A DNA stretch of 64,000 bases. It comes from Micromonospora sp. CP22. GTDB lineage: Bacteria > Actinomycetota > Actinomycetes > Mycobacteriales > Micromonosporaceae. Shown piece after piece: positions 63,543-64,000 of this stretch; position 1 is the first letter of the stretch, and the number at the start of each line of letters is the position of its first letter. The stretch is taken from NCBI RefSeq assembly GCF_009712475.1, contig NZ_VCJO01000002.1, positions 248,001 to 312,000 on the forward strand. The letters run 5' to 3'. The notes beneath the pieces are model-generated. The model was not told the DNA's origin, ran no database searches, and worked only from the letters and a program-made list of their open reading frames with translations. A program made the translations under genes and the position numbers.

Positions 63543-64000
63543 TTACGCCCCGGCGCTCTTGTCGCGTTCGCTGAGAATCTCGCGAAGCTCACCGTCACCG
63601 AGCGAGTGCCGGTCGTGGAACGCCTCCACGAGTTCGTAGAGCTTGGTCTGGACCCGGTCGACCTTCGGCACATCGTGCAGGACCGACTGCCCACGCTCCC
63701 CGGCCGACTCGATGGTGAGGGTGCCGTAGCCGAGTAGCCGCCCGGCGAGCTGCTGACTCATCGAGTGGTCGTTGACCCGGCTCAGCGGGATGTCCCGGCG
63801 CTCCCGGGAGAGCACCCCGTGCTGGAGCAGGACTCGTTCGTTGGTGAAGAGGTAGTGCGTGGTGCGCCAGGAGATGTACGGCCACACCGTCAGCACCAGC
63901 ACGGCGAGCAGGGCCAACCCGCCGATCACCGCGAGCGTCAGGGAACCGCCGCCGCCGGAGGGCAGGAACACGAAGCCGACCACCACCGCCGCGATGGACA
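63543..64000 (-). CDS. PH domain-containing membrane protein (cut by window end)
   Basis: The frame runs off the right edge, so the N-terminus is missing. A hydrophobic segment (LTLAVIGGLALLAVLVLTVW) leads into a bacterial PH-like domain of the YdbS/YdbT type: TTHYLFTNERVLLQHGVLSR, ERRDIPLSRVNDHSM and GYGTLTIESAGERG. The C-terminus is a charged helix. Function unknown. Confidence 0.82.
   Translation of the reverse strand, partial: SIAAVVVGFVFLPSGGGGSLTLAVIGGLALLAVLVLTVWPYISWRTTHYLFTNERVLLQHGVLSRERRDIPLSRVNDHSMSQQLAGRLLGYGTLTIESAGERGQSVLHDVPKVDRVQTKLYELVEAFHDRHSLGDGELREILSERDKSAGA

Overview
This is chromosomal DNA from a high-GC actinobacterium, most likely Micromonosporaceae (Micromonospora or a close relative). 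Supporting signs are the very high GC content, frequent GTG and occasional TTG starts, many overlapping GTGA/ATGA gene junctions, -10-like hexamers 6-7 nt before start codons (leaderless transcription), and intergenic palindromes of a GTTAAGAAGGGCCC..CCTTCCTTAC type that I associate from memory with Micromonospora. Gene order resembles blocks I remember from Mycobacterium tuberculosis: mfd-mazG-eno-divIC-DUF501-ppx; xseB/xseA/ispH/glpX/phoH; cbs/SGNH/fadA. The window is a core region. I see no phage, IS element, integrase, CRISPR array or rRNA.

Layout. 1-3.6 kb: the end of a three-gene operon for the osmoprotectant N-acetylglutaminylglutamine amide (amidotransferase, GNAT/ATP-grasp ligase, M42 peptidase). 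3.6-5.5 kb: an unusual leader (promoter, near-complete anti-Shine-Dalgarno match, 12-codon ORF, three-way-junction RNA with a U tract) ahead of RNase Z and a GNAT gene. 5.5-12 kb: cystathionine beta-synthase, YkvA protein, two SGNH hydrolases, thiolase, Bax-inhibitor-type membrane protein. 12.1 kb: tRNA-Leu(UAA), the bldA-type tRNA. 12.3-20.1 kb: a large membrane protein, type II NADH dehydrogenase and a DUF4129/MoxR/DUF58 operon. 20.2-34 kb: UdgB, dienelactone hydrolase, the ppx-argA-DUF501-divIC-eno block, DUF885 peptidase, MazG, a SurA-like lipoprotein and Mfd. 35-43 kb: PEP carboxylase, RmuC, a large secreted subtilase. 43-54.7 kb: small membrane and lipoprotein genes, IspH/XseA/XseB, two LppX-like lipoproteins, DUF4245, GlpX, a DMT transporter, rhomboid, a lytic transglycosylase and PIN-PhoH. 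55-64 kb: small unknown genes, an HTH regulator, trehalose-phosphatase, a short-chain Z-prenyl synthase, PEP carboxykinase, two GtrA proteins and a truncated PH-domain protein.

How the genes fit together. Ppc, PckG, enolase and GlpX are the anaplerotic and gluconeogenic control points, and a Rex-like operator lies upstream of pckG. IspH and the Z-prenyl synthase serve isoprenoid and cell-wall lipid supply. Osmotic and stress functions are the NAGGN operon and OtsB; otsB carries the only in-frame TTA codon I found, so its translation may depend on the tRNA-Leu(UAA) encoded in the same window. A CRP-like palindrome precedes the transglycosylase. The least explained element is the rnz leader at 3.61-3.88 kb. 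All calls are by eye; no database search was run.
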